This document shows positions 39,266 through 50,047 of a stretch of 64,000 nucleotides of DNA, one piece after another; the stretch's first letter is position 1, and each line of letters starts with the position of its first letter. Origin of the DNA: Priestia iocasae. GTDB taxonomy: Bacteria > Bacillota > Bacilli > Bacillales > Bacillaceae_H. Location of the stretch: the NCBI RefSeq assembly GCF_016909075.1, contig NZ_JAFBFC010000002.1, positions 534,428 to 598,427 of the forward strand, in the 5' to 3' direction. The notes under the pieces are model-generated. The model did no database searches, was not told the origin of the DNA, and saw nothing but the letters and a program-made list of their open reading frames with translations. The position numbers were made by a program, and so were the translations under genes.

Positions 39266-40192
39266 ATGACATTAATGAAAAAAGGCGAGTGGATTGAAGA
39301 AATCATTCCCTCTAATTGGGAAAATCATACCGTGGAAGACTATTTAAAGCAACGATGGAACATGCCTCGTAAAACGCTTCATATTTATCGAATGGAGAAA
39401 AAGGTAACTGTTAATGAGAAAACTGTTCCGTGGACAACGTTGCTAAATAAACATGATAAAGTTCAGATGCATGTGTATGAGCCTGAGCATTATGATATGA
39501 TTGCAACTCCTATTGCACTTGATGTGATATATGAAGATGAGCATATTCTCATTATGAACAAACCGATTCATATGGATACACACCCTAGTTCAAATGAACA
39601 AACAAACACACTAACAAACGCAGCAGCCGCATACTTTAACGAGCAAGATTTACTAACTCAACCAAGGCATGTTCATCGCTTAGATAAAGATACATCTGGG
39701 GCCATTTTATTTACAAAGTATCCATTAGCAAATGCTTTGTTTGATCAATTATTAGCCAATCGTCACATTAAGCGAACTTATATAGCTCTCGTTCATGGAA
39801 TAATTCGTCAAGACAAAGGAAGTATAAAGGGAAATATTGGTCGCGATCGTCATCACCCAACGAGAAGACGTGTGTCAGCATCTGGGCAACATGCGCTGAC
39901 AAACTATCGTGTTCTATTTCGTGACGTAAAGCGAAATGTAACGTTAGTAGAGCTCTCTTTAGAAACTGGGCGAACACATCAAATTCGCGTTCATATGAGT
40001 CATTTAGGTCACCCTTTAGTAGGAGACACACTCTATGGTGGTCAGAAATTGAAGAATCAACAGCAATCCTTACATGCTGTTCAGATGACATTTAAACACG
40101 CCATTACAAATAAGAACATTCAAGTAGCTGCTTCAGTATCACAAGAACAATTTCAGCCATATCAATCAATTATTGCAAAAACATATTTCTAA
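39266..40192 (+). CDS. yhcT: RluA-family RNA pseudouridine synthase YhcT
   Basis: A 308-residue pseudouridine synthase. The catalytic Asp is in HVHRLDKDTSGAILF, the family motif GRTHQIRVHMSHLGHPLVGDTLYG follows near the C-terminus, and an S4-like N-terminal region precedes (EDYLKQRWNMPRKTLHIY). It isomerises uridine in rRNA or tRNA; the exact site is not known. RBS GGAAGG. Terminated by the hairpin at 40199-40250. Confidence 0.92.
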   Translation: MTLMKKGEWIEEIIPSNWENHTVEDYLKQRWNMPRKTLHIYRMEKKVTVNEKTVPWTTLLNKHDKVQMHVYEPEHYDMIATPIALDVIYEDEHILIMNKPIHMDTHPSSNEQTNTLTNAAAAYFNEQDLLTQPRHVHRLDKDTSGAILFTKYPLANALFDQLLANRHIKRTYIALVHGIIRQDKGSIKGNIGRDRHHPTRRRVSASGQHALTNYRVLFRDVKRNVTLVELSLETGRTHQIRVHMSHLGHPLVGDTLYGGQKLKNQQQSLHAVQMTFKHAITNKNIQVAASVSQEQFQPYQSIIAKTYF

Positions 40193-40198
40193 TTAGGT

Positions 40199-40250
40199 GA
40201 AAAAGTCAGCTAATGCAACAGAAGAAGAAGTTGTGTCGGCTGACTTTTTT
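40199..40250 (+). terminator. terminator of yhcT
   Basis: AAAAAGTCAGC pairs with GCTGACTTTTT and an inner GCAAC with GTTGT; ends in TTTTTT. Confidence 0.8.
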
Positions 40251-40347
40251 ACTTCATATCGTACCCTCTCACTGCTTCACACAGGTTCATTATTAAGAAC
40301 GAATAGCTCGTTTTCTTTTTTCTTTTATTTCTTTCAAGAAAAAACAC

Positions 40348-40376
40348 TTAACAAATCATATCGACTTATGTATAAT
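40348..40376 (+). promoter_or_regulatory. SigA-type promoter of the symporter gene
   Basis: -35 TTAACA (40348-40353), 17-bp spacer, -10 TATAAT (40371-40376), 40 bp before the start codon. Confidence 0.7.
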
Positions 40377-40415
40377 ACATCTATAGAAAACAAATGTTTT
40401 TACTAGGAGGACATC

Positions 40416-41609
40416 ATGAAGAAAATCGGATTGTTACCTAGAATTGTACTTGCTATTTTACTAGGTATTGGGATTGGTAGTATCGCACCTGAAGGGTTCG
40501 TTAAAATATTCGTTACATTTAATCATATATTTGGTAACTTCTTAGGATTTGCGATTCCATTAATTATTATTGCATTTATTGCCCCAGGTATCGGGGAAAT
40601 CGGAAAAGGGGCTGGAAAATTCCTCGGCTTAACAACAGGTCTTGCTTATTTATCAACAATTTTAGCGGGTCTACTTGCTTTTGTTGCAGCAAAAAGCTTA
40701 TACCCAATTATTTTAAATACGAGTCAAGGCGCAGCAATGCTTGAAAATCCAGAGGAAGTCTTATTAAAGCCTTTCTTTGAAATTGAAATTCCAGCAATAA
40801 TGGGCGTCATGACAGCTCTTATTCTTGCCTTTACATTAGGATTAGGAATGGCAGCCATTAAGGGAAATGCATTATCAAATGTCATGGTTGAATTTCGTAG
40901 CATCATTGAACTTGTCATCTCAAAGGTAATTATTCCACTATTACCTCTTCATATTTTAGGAATCTTTGCAAATATGACATATGGTGGACAAGTTCAAACA
41001 ATTATGTCAGTATTTGCAAAAGTATTCATTATGATTATTGTGTTACACACACTCATGCTTGTTTTACAATATACAGGAAGTGGCTTATTATCTCGTAAAA
41101 ATCCTTTTAAAATGCTCAAAACAATGCTTCCTGCTTATTTCACAGCGATTGGTACACAGTCTTCTGCTTCAACAATTCCTGTAACGCTTCAACAAACGAA
41201 GAAAAATGGGGTACGTGAAAAAGTAGCAGATTTCTCTGTTCCATTACTCGCTACAATCCATCTGTCTGGTAGTACGATTACTCTTGTATCATGTGCAATG
41301 GCAGTGATGTTACTAAATGGCATCGATTCAACTTTCTCTATGATGATGCCATTCATCTTGATGCTTGGTGTCACAATGATTGCAGCTCCTGGTGTTCCAG
41401 GGGGAGCCATTATGGCAGCGGCTGGTCTTTTACAAACAATGCTAGGTTTTGACACAACAATGGTTTCATTGATGATGGCTCTTTACTTGGCACAAGATAG
41501 TTTTGGGACAGCTTGTAACGTAACTGGTGACGGTGCGATTGCAAATCTAGTAGATACATTAACTTCAAAAAAGAGTGAAGGCTTAAAAGAGGTTAATCAA
41601 GCGAGTTAA
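40416..41609 (+). CDS. dicarboxylate/amino acid:cation symporter
   Basis: A 397-residue member of the DAACS (glutamate/aspartate/serine) family. The re-entrant-loop signature is AIGTQSSASTIPVTLQ, the second hairpin contains LSGSTITLVSCAMAVML, and the C-terminal ion/substrate helix is QDSFGTACNVTGDGAIANLVD. It couples uptake of a carboxylate amino acid or dicarboxylate to Na+ or H+. The DAACS Arg that binds the side-chain carboxylate is not apparent near the final motif, so a neutral amino acid such as serine is possible. Confidence 0.85.
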   Translation: MKKIGLLPRIVLAILLGIGIGSIAPEGFVKIFVTFNHIFGNFLGFAIPLIIIAFIAPGIGEIGKGAGKFLGLTTGLAYLSTILAGLLAFVAAKSLYPIILNTSQGAAMLENPEEVLLKPFFEIEIPAIMGVMTALILAFTLGLGMAAIKGNALSNVMVEFRSIIELVISKVIIPLLPLHILGIFANMTYGGQVQTIMSVFAKVFIMIIVLHTLMLVLQYTGSGLLSRKNPFKMLKTMLPAYFTAIGTQSSASTIPVTLQQTKKNGVREKVADFSVPLLATIHLSGSTITLVSCAMAVMLLNGIDSTFSMMMPFILMLGVTMIAAPGVPGGAIMAAAGLLQTMLGFDTTMVSLMMALYLAQDSFGTACNVTGDGAIANLVDTLTSKKSEGLKEVNQAS

Positions 41610-41611
41610 TA

Positions 41612-41656
41612 AAAAGGAGACGTCATATATAATATATGACGTCTCCTTTTTATTAG
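41612..41656. terminator. bidirectional terminator
   Basis: AAAAAGGAGACGTCATATA pairs with TATATGACGTCTCCTTTTT; serves the converging symporter gene and yvgN. Confidence 0.9.
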
Positions 41657-42483
41657 AAGTCGAAGTTATCTGGATCTGGACCAACGCGTCGATCTTCATT
41701 TAACGCATTGATTTTGTCCATATCTTCTTGCGCTAACTCAAAATCAAAAATCGTTGCATTTTCAACAATGCGGTGTTCTTTGATTGATTTTGGAATGGTT
41801 ACAACTTCGTTTTGTAAATCCCAACGCAAAATAACTTGAGCAACCGATTTATTGTATTTTTCACCGATTTCTTGTAATGTAGCGTTATCTAATAGCTCAC
41901 CTTGCATTAATGGTGACCATGCTTCAAGCTGAATACCTTGCTCTTTACAGAATACCTGAAGCTCTGTTTGTGTTAAACGAGGATGATATTCTACTTGGTT
42001 CACCATTGGCTTTACTTCAGCATCCTCTAGTACATCTTCTAAATGATGAACTTGGAAGTTACTTACACCGATAGCGCGAACGCGACCATCTTTATAAAGC
42101 TTTTCAAGCGCCTTCCATGTTTCTTTGTACTTGCCTTTTACTGGCCAATGAACTAAATATAAATCTAGGTATTCTAATCCTAGCTTTTGTAAGCTTGTTT
42201 CAAATGCTTGTAATGTAGACTCATAACCTTGGTCTGCATTCCATACTTTCGTTGTAATAAATAGGTCCTCACGAGCAACACCTGATTCTTTAATTGCTTG
42301 ACCTACCCCTTCTTCATTTCCATAGATTGCTGCTGTATCAATGCTACGGTAACCAGCTTTAATCGCTGCTTTTACAGAATCAACAACCTCTTGTCCTTCT
42401 TCTACTTTAAATACCCCTAAACCAAACCAAGGCATCTCAACACCATTATGTAATGTTGTGCAATCTGTTAAACTTTTCACCAT
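41653..42483 (-). CDS. yvgN: aldo/keto reductase YvgN (glyoxal reductase)
   Basis: A 276-residue NADPH-dependent aldo/keto reductase, the same length as and very like B. subtilis YvgN. The catalytic tetrad is present: Asp and Tyr in [13 protein letters not shown], Lys in ITTKVWN, His in YLVHWPVKG. The C-terminal cofactor site is [10 protein letters not shown]. It reduces methylglyoxal/glyoxal and related aldehydes. ATG at 42483 follows GGGAGG; the longer frame is not expected. Its last codons overlap the bidirectional terminator. Confidence 0.93.
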   Translation of the reverse strand: MVKSLTDCTTLHNGVEMPWFGLGVFKVEEGQEVVDSVKAAIKAGYRSIDTAAIYGNEEGVGQAIKESGVAREDLFITTKVWNADQGYESTLQAFETSLQKLGLEYLDLYLVHWPVKGKYKETWKALEKLYKDGRVRAIGVSNFQVHHLEDVLEDAEVKPMVNQVEYHPRLTQTELQVFCKEQGIQLEAWSPLMQGELLDNATLQEIGEKYNKSVAQVILRWDLQNEVVTIPKSIKEHRIVENATIFDFELAQEDMDKINALNEDRRVGPDPDNFDF

Positions 42484-42563
42484 GATATTACCTCCCATTA
42501 TGGAAACTAAAAGCAACCCTATTTTCTCACAAAAACTTCCTATAACAAAACTTTTTGCTTCAC

Positions 42564-42780
42564 CGAAAAGCGCAAGGCACTTGATCAGCGACGTACAAAC
42601 TGGACTAAGACGTATGAGATATAGAAAACACGGCGAACAACGTGAGTCGATGTTGCCTTATCGCAAGGAGGTGCGGGAAGTTTGCTAGTCGCTAGTGCCT
42701 GAAGCTAGACATCAACGAAAAGCGTAAGGCACTTGTCCAGCGACGTACAAACTGGACTAAGCCGTATGAGATATAGAAAA
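42564..42780. repeat. interspersed structured repeat with a 65-bp direct repeat
   Basis: Copies at 42564-42628 and 42716-42780 are identical at 61 of 65 positions (core GCGACGTACAAACTGGACTA). The first is the left end of a larger unit running to about 42707, whose right end GTCGCTAGTGCCTGAAGCT is imperfectly complementary to its left end. The second copy is truncated and fused to the terminator of the chemoreceptor gene. It fills the 400-bp gap between that gene and yvgN. Confidence 0.7.
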
Positions 42781-42829
42781 TCCCTTGCCTCTCTATCCAT
42801 CGTTACTGGATTTTGAGGCAAGGGATTTT
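42777..42829 (-). terminator. two-stage hairpin after the chemoreceptor gene
   Basis: Perfect 15-bp outer arms AAAATCCCTTGCCTC / GAGGCAAGGGATTTT and inner TATCCA/TGGAT. Read leftward it ends in TTTTC. A nearer hairpin at 42845-42873 (AACAGGGG/CCCCTGTT-type) may be the primary terminator. Confidence 0.75.
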
Positions 42830-42882
42830 GCGTACTGAGTCAAACAGGGGTGTTCTTTGCCCCTGTTCTCTCAGCCTCTTTC

Positions 42883-44919
42883 TTATTGCTGTTCCTGTTC
42901 ATCATTTACTTTAAACTGACGAATGGTTTGAACGAGAACTTCACTTGCTTCTTGAAGTTGTTCAGCTGATTGTGAGACAGTTGAAATCGCACGGATTTGT
43001 TCTTCCGTTGAAGCTGTAATTTCTTCTGTTCCTGCTGCTGATTGTTGAGCAATGGCTGCAATACTTTGAATGGACGAAACGACGTCTTCTTTTGTTTCAT
43101 CAATCGCATCCATATGTTCTACAACGGTTTGAATCGATGACACTACCTCTTCAATTGTCGATGCGATGGTACGGAAGGCATTTTCTGTGTCCGTTACAAC
43201 CGCTTCTTGTAATTTTGAGATTTCATCTGTACGTTCAAATTCTTGATGAGCCTTTATAACTTCTCCTTGAATGCTTGCAATTGTTTGACGTACTTTCTCT
43301 GTTGCACTTGATGATTGTTCAGCTAACTTTCGAACTTCATTTGCTACTACCGCAAATCCTTTTCCATGCTCACCTGCTCGTGCTGCTTCAATGCTTGCAT
43401 TAAGAGCTAAAAGGTTTGTTTGATCCGAAATAGCATTAATTGTATGAATGATGTATTCAATCTCTTTCATTTTGTCGGTTAAATCTTTCATAACGCTTTG
43501 AACCGATTGAACAACTTCTAATGACTCATTTGTTTGTTGTCGAAGCGTCGTGACTTGCTCTAATCCTTGCTTATTCGCTTCTGCCGCTTGACCTGATAAA
43601 ACGGTAATTTGTTCATTTTGTGTAATAACACTTTCAATTTTAGAGGATAAATCCATTGTTTTTGAGTTTGTGCCATCCGCATCAGATGCTTGTTGACTCG
43701 CACCTGTTGCAATCTCTTGAATAGCACGCCCAATCTCCTCACTTGAAGCTGTAGCTTCTTCCGACACTGCACTTAGATTTTCAACGGAGAATTTTACACT
43801 TTCAACAGACGTCTGAACGGTACTAATAACCTGCTTCATATTTTTAGCCATTTCATTGAACAAGACTGTTAATTCACCAATCTCATCCTTTGATTTTGTT
43901 TCAATATGAACCGTTAAATCACCATTCGCTACTTTTTCAACTTCTTTTTTCAAACGAGAAATTGGATTTGTGATTGTACGAGAGATGAAAATAGTTAAAA
44001 TAACTGCTAATACAAGCCCCACTCCAGCTACAATCATCATCATTTTAAAGATATTTTGAGCACTCACAAGCATATTGTCATAAATATATGCAAATCCTAC
44101 TTTCCAGCCTGTTGATTCAATGGTGTCATAGGCTAATACACGATCTTGATTTTGAAATTCATACTGAAGATAACCAGATGGCTTCCCTTCTGCATACATC
44201 TTTTTAATAAACGGAAAGTCCATTAAATTATTACCAGCTTCTGTTGGATGAGCAAGTGCTGTACCTGTTTCATCAAATAAAAAGCCATAACCTTTATAAC
44301 TAACGTTCACTTGCTCTATTATTTTATTTAATGTTCCTAACTCTAAGTCTGATGCAACAACACCAAGTAATTGCTTGGATTCCGGATCAGTTACTGCTTT
44401 AGCAATGGTAACGACTATTTCTCCTGTGCTGGCATCTTCATAAGGTTCTGTATAAATCACTTCATTTGGATTGTTCTTTGCTTGAATGTACCAACCTCTC
44501 CCTCTAGGATCATAGCTAGCATCCATCGTAACTTGAGGAACAGAAAACAGCCCTTTTGACTCTGCCCCAATATATTGAAGGGCAATGTTTGGATATTGTT
44601 TTGTAAATGTTGCAAACTCTTTTTCTACCGTTGGCCATGTAAAATAACCGTTTTCTCCTTCTTTTGTTTCACCATTTTCTTGACGTAAAAAATTGATAAC
44701 AACATCGTTTTGACTAAATTGATTAATATGACCACTATACATATTTAGATACAAATTGATGTTTCTCTTTACCTCTTGAACCATCGTTTGTGATTGTACT
44801 TTTACGTTCTCTTCAATTTCTTTTTTCGTAAACTGATACGCTCCTCCTGAAACAAATAAAAGAAGAAGTGTAATAAATAACGTAAATGACACTACAAGCT
44901 TTGTGCTTACTCTTCGCAT
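42883..44919 (-). CDS. methyl-accepting chemotaxis protein
   Basis: A 678-residue transmembrane chemoreceptor. First span residues 10-30; extracellular dCache sensor about 35-280 ([36 protein letters not shown]), the fold that commonly binds amino acids and carboxylates. Second span about 285-305, HAMP about 306-360, then a long signalling coiled coil with the CheA/CheW-binding tip [31 protein letters not shown]. Closest in layout to B. subtilis McpA/McpB/TlpA/TlpB. Ligand unknown. Confidence 0.93.
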   Translation of the reverse strand: MRRVSTKLVVSFTLFITLLLLFVSGGAYQFTKKEIEENVKVQSQTMVQEVKRNINLYLNMYSGHINQFSQNDVVINFLRQENGETKEGENGYFTWPTVEKEFATFTKQYPNIALQYIGAESKGLFSVPQVTMDASYDPRGRGWYIQAKNNPNEVIYTEPYEDASTGEIVVTIAKAVTDPESKQLLGVVASDLELGTLNKIIEQVNVSYKGYGFLFDETGTALAHPTEAGNNLMDFPFIKKMYAEGKPSGYLQYEFQNQDRVLAYDTIESTGWKVGFAYIYDNMLVSAQNIFKMMMIVAGVGLVLAVILTIFISRTITNPISRLKKEVEKVANGDLTVHIETKSKDEIGELTVLFNEMAKNMKQVISTVQTSVESVKFSVENLSAVSEEATASSEEIGRAIQEIATGASQQASDADGTNSKTMDLSSKIESVITQNEQITVLSGQAAEANKQGLEQVTTLRQQTNESLEVVQSVQSVMKDLTDKMKEIEYIIHTINAISDQTNLLALNASIEAARAGEHGKGFAVVANEVRKLAEQSSSATEKVRQTIASIQGEVIKAHQEFERTDEISKLQEAVVTDTENAFRTIASTIEEVVSSIQTVVEHMDAIDETKEDVVSSIQSIAAIAQQSAAGTEEITASTEEQIRAISTVSQSAEQLQEASEVLVQTIRQFKVNDEQEQQ

Positions 44920-45159
44920 GTTCTCACCCTTTTCCTATCTCTATACCGTTAATAACGGACAAACTGAGTAAATGTGAAGGAAAAGATAAATAGTCTAATT
45001 TTTCAGTTTACTTTTAAGGGAATTTACATTATTTCAGCTACATGTACTTTTAAAAAAGCATGACTATCTACTCATTTTCAAGTACAGACACAAACACCTG
45101 TTAAAATTTTCTTAATTTTTAGTTATTATTAACACATAAACTAACCAAGGAGGGAATAT

Positions 45160-46659
45160 ATGAATCCACTACACGCAACAAGAAACAAGCTACTAGCATG
45201 TATACTTCTTTTCACTCTTGCTTTAACACCCTTTCATACAACCGAGACTCCTACCATTGTAACGGCATCCAATGACTATACAGATTTAGAACAAAACATT
45301 CACCATCTTTTATCAGACGAGCGCTTAAACGGAGCAATTAGTGCTGTCAGTGTACGCGATGCACAAAGTGGAGAAATTGTTCTTGAACGCTGGGGAGACA
45401 TGCGTCTAAAAACCGCTTCAAACATGAAGCTACTAACAGGAGCTGCTGCTCTTCATACCCTCGGTCCTACTTATACATTTAAAACAGAACTACTGACCGA
45501 TGGAAAAATAGTTGGTAAAGTTTTAAAAGGAAATCTTTATCTAAAAGGAAAAGGCGACCCAACGCTTTTAAAAGAAGATTTTGATGAGATAGCTACATAC
45601 TTAAAATCAAAAGGCATTAAAACGATACAAGGAAATATTATCGCAGATGACACGTGGTACAATGCGGTGAGACTTTCAGAAGACATGATTTGGAATGATG
45701 AATCGTACTACTATGGTGCTCAAATCTCTGCCCTGACGGCTTCACCTGATTCTGATTATGATGCTGGAACCGTCATTGTTGAAACATCCCCCACCAAACC
45801 AGGGAAAGAAGCAGAGATTAAATTAGTTCCTGAAACAACTTATCCAACAATTATTAATAAAACGAAAACAATTGAAAGTGGGACTCGTTCAATTCGTGTG
45901 ACTCGTGAACATGGTACAAACAATATTGTCGTTGAGGGAACCATTCCAGTTGATAGTTCTACTACACGCTCTTGGGTAACTCTTTGGGAGCCAACTGGCT
46001 ATGCACTTGATTTATTTAAACAAGCACTTGAACAAGCAGGTGTTCACGTTAAACGTCAACAAGGTGAATACGGTGAAACACCAGCAGATGCTACTGTCCT
46101 ATATACAAATGAATCGATGCCACTTGCTGACTTACTCGTTCCATTTATGAAGCTTAGTAACAACACGATTGCTGAAATGCTTGTGAAAGAGATGGGAAAG
46201 GTTGTTCATCATGAAGGTAGCTGGGAAAAAGGACTTGAAGTACTTGAAGACTATGTCGCGTCACGCGGGCTAAATACGGAGACAATGCGAATTCGAGATG
46301 GTTCTGGTATTTCTCATGTGACAAATATTCCTGCCAATGAGTTATCAAAACTACTCGTTGTCGTCCAACAAGAAGAATGGTATCCAACGTTTCTACGCTC
46401 CTTACCTGTTGCAGGTGCAAGCGAAAGACTAGAAGGTGGTACTCTTCGAAATCGTATGAAAGGTACAGCCGCTCAAGGAAACGTAAAAGCTAAAACAGGA
46501 ACCATCACTGGCGCTACGTCTCTTTCTGGTTATGTTACAACAAAAGATGGACAAGACCTTGTGTTCTCGATTATTTTAAATAACTTTATGGCTAGTCATT
46601 TACGAGACATTGAAGACAAAATCGCTGTGGCATTAGCGGAGTATGAAAAGAAGCAATAA
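45160..46659 (+). CDS. dacC: D-alanyl-D-alanine carboxypeptidase DacC (PBP4a, S13 family)
   Basis: A 499-residue exported penicillin-binding protein with a signal peptide (about residues 1-36). Active-site motifs: SxxK in TASNMKLLTG, SxN in KLSNNTIAEML and KTG in VKAKTGTITGA. Length and motifs fit the class C PBP4a of Bacillus, a D,D-carboxypeptidase/endopeptidase trimming peptidoglycan stems. RBS AAGGAGGG. Monocistronic. Confidence 0.92.
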   Translation: MNPLHATRNKLLACILLFTLALTPFHTTETPTIVTASNDYTDLEQNIHHLLSDERLNGAISAVSVRDAQSGEIVLERWGDMRLKTASNMKLLTGAAALHTLGPTYTFKTELLTDGKIVGKVLKGNLYLKGKGDPTLLKEDFDEIATYLKSKGIKTIQGNIIADDTWYNAVRLSEDMIWNDESYYYGAQISALTASPDSDYDAGTVIVETSPTKPGKEAEIKLVPETTYPTIINKTKTIESGTRSIRVTREHGTNNIVVEGTIPVDSSTTRSWVTLWEPTGYALDLFKQALEQAGVHVKRQQGEYGETPADATVLYTNESMPLADLLVPFMKLSNNTIAEMLVKEMGKVVHHEGSWEKGLEVLEDYVASRGLNTETMRIRDGSGISHVTNIPANELSKLLVVVQQEEWYPTFLRSLPVAGASERLEGGTLRNRMKGTAAQGNVKAKTGTITGATSLSGYVTTKDGQDLVFSIILNNFMASHLRDIEDKIAVALAEYEKKQ

Positions 46660-46683
46660 TGTAAAAAGAGGATGACAGATTAG

Positions 46684-47571
46684 TTATCCTCTTTTCTTTT
46701 TTTCCATATCTGGTTCAATGTGTACAAGTGTCATGTTAATTTTATGATCTTCATTCATTGTTTCTTCAATATGATCGGCAATTTCGTGACTTTTAACAAC
46801 ATTTAAATGCGGATCCACCATCACGGTTACTTCTAGCATGACATGATTTCCTTGCATGCGGCCTTTTAAATCTTTAACGGCATTTACCCCTTCTATCTCT
46901 GTAATGGTTTCCTCGTACTTCGTTAGCTCCTCTTGATTGAATCCATCTGTTAGTAAGTGAGTCGCTTCTTTAAAAATATCGAATGCCGTTTTACAAATAA
47001 TGACACCTACAAGAACAGCGGCTACTGGATCAAGCCAAGGCATGCCAAATTGAGAGCCTACAATGCCCACTACGGCTCCGATGCTTACAATTGCATCAGA
47101 AAAGTTATCTTTAGCTACGGCATTTAATGACTGACTTTTAAGTTGTTTTGCTAAGGAATTGTTATAAAAGAACACAGCCACCATAATAAATGCACAAGTT
47201 AAGCCAACCCAAGCGGCTAATAAATCTGGTGATTCAGTTCTTTGTTGAAAAATCGATTGCCAGGCACTCACGAATACTTGTAAACCAATGATCATCATAA
47301 TAAAAGAAGCAAGTAACGACGAAATATTTTCTGCTCTGGAGTGTCCATAAGGATGGTCATCATCTCGTGGCTTTTGGGAAATTTTTAATCCAATGAGTAC
47401 GGCTACGGAGGAAATAATGTCTGTTAGATTGTTAAATCCATCTGCCCGTAAAGCAGCTGAATGAGCAATACTGCCAATCGTTAATTTACACATGGATAAA
47501 AAAACATATGTAATAATGCTAATCCAAGCTCCTTTTTGAGCTAGCTTATAATAATCTTGATCCATTCGCAT
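46684..47571 (-). CDS. cation diffusion facilitator (CDF) efflux protein
   Basis: A 295-residue CDF transporter with six spans. The metal-site residues are in ADGFNNLTDIISS and AKDNFSDAIVSIG, and the C-terminal cytoplasmic domain (about 205-290) has HVMLEVTVMVDPHLNVVKSHEIAD. It exports divalent metal such as Zn, Co or Mn. ATG at 47571 with AAAAGGG upstream is chosen; the longer frame would add a 55-residue hydrophobic leader foreign to the family. Confidence 0.87.
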   Translation of the reverse strand: MRMDQDYYKLAQKGAWISIITYVFLSMCKLTIGSIAHSAALRADGFNNLTDIISSVAVLIGLKISQKPRDDDHPYGHSRAENISSLLASFIMMIIGLQVFVSAWQSIFQQRTESPDLLAAWVGLTCAFIMVAVFFYNNSLAKQLKSQSLNAVAKDNFSDAIVSIGAVVGIVGSQFGMPWLDPVAAVLVGVIICKTAFDIFKEATHLLTDGFNQEELTKYEETITEIEGVNAVKDLKGRMQGNHVMLEVTVMVDPHLNVVKSHEIADHIEETMNEDHKINMTLVHIEPDMEKKKRG

Positions 47572-47722
47572 CATACCCTTTTCATTTTTACTTTCATAAG
47601 CAAAAACAAGTGTACCAAAGGGAGATCGTGTGGGTCTATAGAAACATTGTTGAAAGGTAACACGTATGTAGAGTGTGTAAAATAATGTAGCTCCTTGCAA
47701 AACAAGTTGCATCAAGTAAAAA

Positions 47723-47766
47723 AAGAGTTGTGTCAAAAGGAGCGAAATTCCCCATTTGACACAGCC
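47723..47766 (-). terminator. terminator of the DoxX pair
   Basis: Read leftward, GGCTGTGTCAAATGGGGA pairs with CTCCTTTTGACACAAC, followed by TTTTTTT. The left arm shares AGGCTGTGTCAAATGGG with the terminator at 920-965. Confidence 0.8.
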
Positions 47767-47768
47767 TC

Positions 47769-48167
47769 TTAGTTTTCACGCTTCTCTTTTATCCACTTAT
47801 CAACAGACAACCATTCGCTTCCTGCTAAAAGCAAGTGTAAAGCCATGGCAAGTAACGCTAAGTCTAGCTCATACCCTCCCATTTGTTCATTGCCTAAAAG
47901 ACCTGCGGGAAGCTTTACTGTTAGAATCGCTCCTATCATAATAGAAGCTAATAGAGCGGAGACCACTCTCGTTCCGAATCCAATAATTAATAATGCTCCA
48001 CCAATTAATTCAATAAAGGTCACTACATACGCTAATCCACCAGGCAAGCCAATGCTATCAAACCAACCCGCTGTATTTTCAACTCCACCTTGCATCTTAA
48101 CTAATCCATGCATAAAGAAAATAATTCCTAATGTAATTCTTACAATCAATGTACCTAGTTTCATCAT
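47769..48167 (-). CDS. DoxX-family membrane protein
   Basis: A 132-residue four-span DoxX protein (FFMHGLVKMQGG, GFGTRVVSALLASIMIGAI). It is paired with a second DoxX gene 11 bp upstream, together forming one operon. DoxX members such as MhqP and CatD in B. subtilis belong to quinone and electrophile stress regulons. An MhqR-like operator lies before the pair. Biochemical role unclear. Confidence 0.85.
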   Translation of the reverse strand: MMKLGTLIVRITLGIIFFMHGLVKMQGGVENTAGWFDSIGLPGGLAYVVTFIELIGGALLIIGFGTRVVSALLASIMIGAILTVKLPAGLLGNEQMGGYELDLALLAMALHLLLAGSEWLSVDKWIKEKREN

Positions 48168-48178
48168 CGTGTCTCCTT

Positions 48179-48580
48179 TTAGTTAAAAATCATCATATCA
48201 AGTGAATACGTGCCTGCTCCCATTAATGCAACGGCTAAGGCTACAATGATAATAAATAAGTTAAATTCGTATCCATTTTGCGTGACCCAATAACCGTTTG
48301 CTCCGTGAACTTTCACAATTGCAATAATCATTGTACCGATAATCATCGCTGCTGCTAATGGTGTTAGTAGTCCTAATATGAAAAGTGCTCCCCCAACAAA
48401 TTCTGTTAACCCAGCAATAATCGCCATTTGTTTTCCTGGTTTTATGCCAATTGATTCGAAAAATCCTCCTGTTCCTTCAATTCCATGACCACCAAACCAG
48501 CCAAATAGCTTTTGTGCACCATGCCCCATGAATGAAATACCTATAATTAAACGAATGAGTAATAACCCAATACTAATCAA
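48179..48580 (-). CDS. DoxX-family membrane protein (MhqP-like)
   Basis: A 133-residue four-span DoxX protein; TTG start behind AAGGAGGAG. The first loop GHGAQKLFGWFGGHGIEGTGGFFESIG is the family hallmark. First gene of the DoxX pair. Resemblance to MhqP plus the operator at 48675-48694 suggests induction by quinones or other electrophiles. Confidence 0.87.
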   Translation of the reverse strand: MISIGLLLIRLIIGISFMGHGAQKLFGWFGGHGIEGTGGFFESIGIKPGKQMAIIAGLTEFVGGALFILGLLTPLAAAMIIGTMIIAIVKVHGANGYWVTQNGYEFNLFIIIVALAVALMGAGTYSLDMMIFN

Positions 48581-48620
48581 TGATAACTCCTCCTTATATA
48601 CTTTTAATTTATATATTTTT

Positions 48621-48723
48621 AATTCGAGATATATAACTATAATAACAAAAAGAGAGCATCTATGCTTATTTATTTTATCTCGAACTCAAGATAATTATAT
48701 TCAAGATAGATAGAATGTGTCAA
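48621..48723 (-). promoter_or_regulatory. DoxX promoter with MhqR-like operator
   Basis: Read leftward: -35 TTGACA (48718-48723), 18-bp spacer, -10 TATAAT (48694-48699). Immediately downstream, TTATCTTGAGTTCGAGATAA (48675-48694) is a near-palindrome close to the MhqR box ATCTCGAATTCGAGAT. A half-site (AATTCGAGAT) lies at 48621-48630. Confidence 0.65.
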
Positions 48724-48844
48724 TACTTTTTTTAAATGAATGAAGCAACCCCTTTCTTAAGCATAATAAATGAGTGTTCTCAAGTGAACATCCCATACAT
48801 AGATATGAATGAAGTTGTGACAAAATCATGAAAATATACTTTGT

Positions 48845-49885
<1,041 letters not shown>

Positions 49886-49919
49886 TTGAAACATTGTCTC
49901 AACACTCACTACAAATGAA

Positions 49920-50032
49920 AAAAGCATGTCTTGCCTCTCACCTTATTGAATTGTAGAGGTAAAAGATGCTTTGGGCTGAGTCACATTGGACGTTTTTTAT
50001 CCATCTTTACTCAGTCCTTCACACTTTAACAA
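49920..50032 (+). terminator. tandem hairpins between ldh and lctP
   Basis: First hairpin AAAGCATGTCTTGCCTCT..., with inner ACCT/AGGT and outer AAGCAT/ATGCTT pairing. Second: GGCTGAGT pairs with ACTCAGTCC around a T-rich loop. They may reduce read-through from ldh. Confidence 0.5.
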
Positions 50033-50047
50033 TATGAGGTGCCATCC

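Noticed and set aside
40197..40406. 69-residue ORF after yhcT
   Set aside because: Covers the yhcT terminator and the promoter of the next gene; no coding character.
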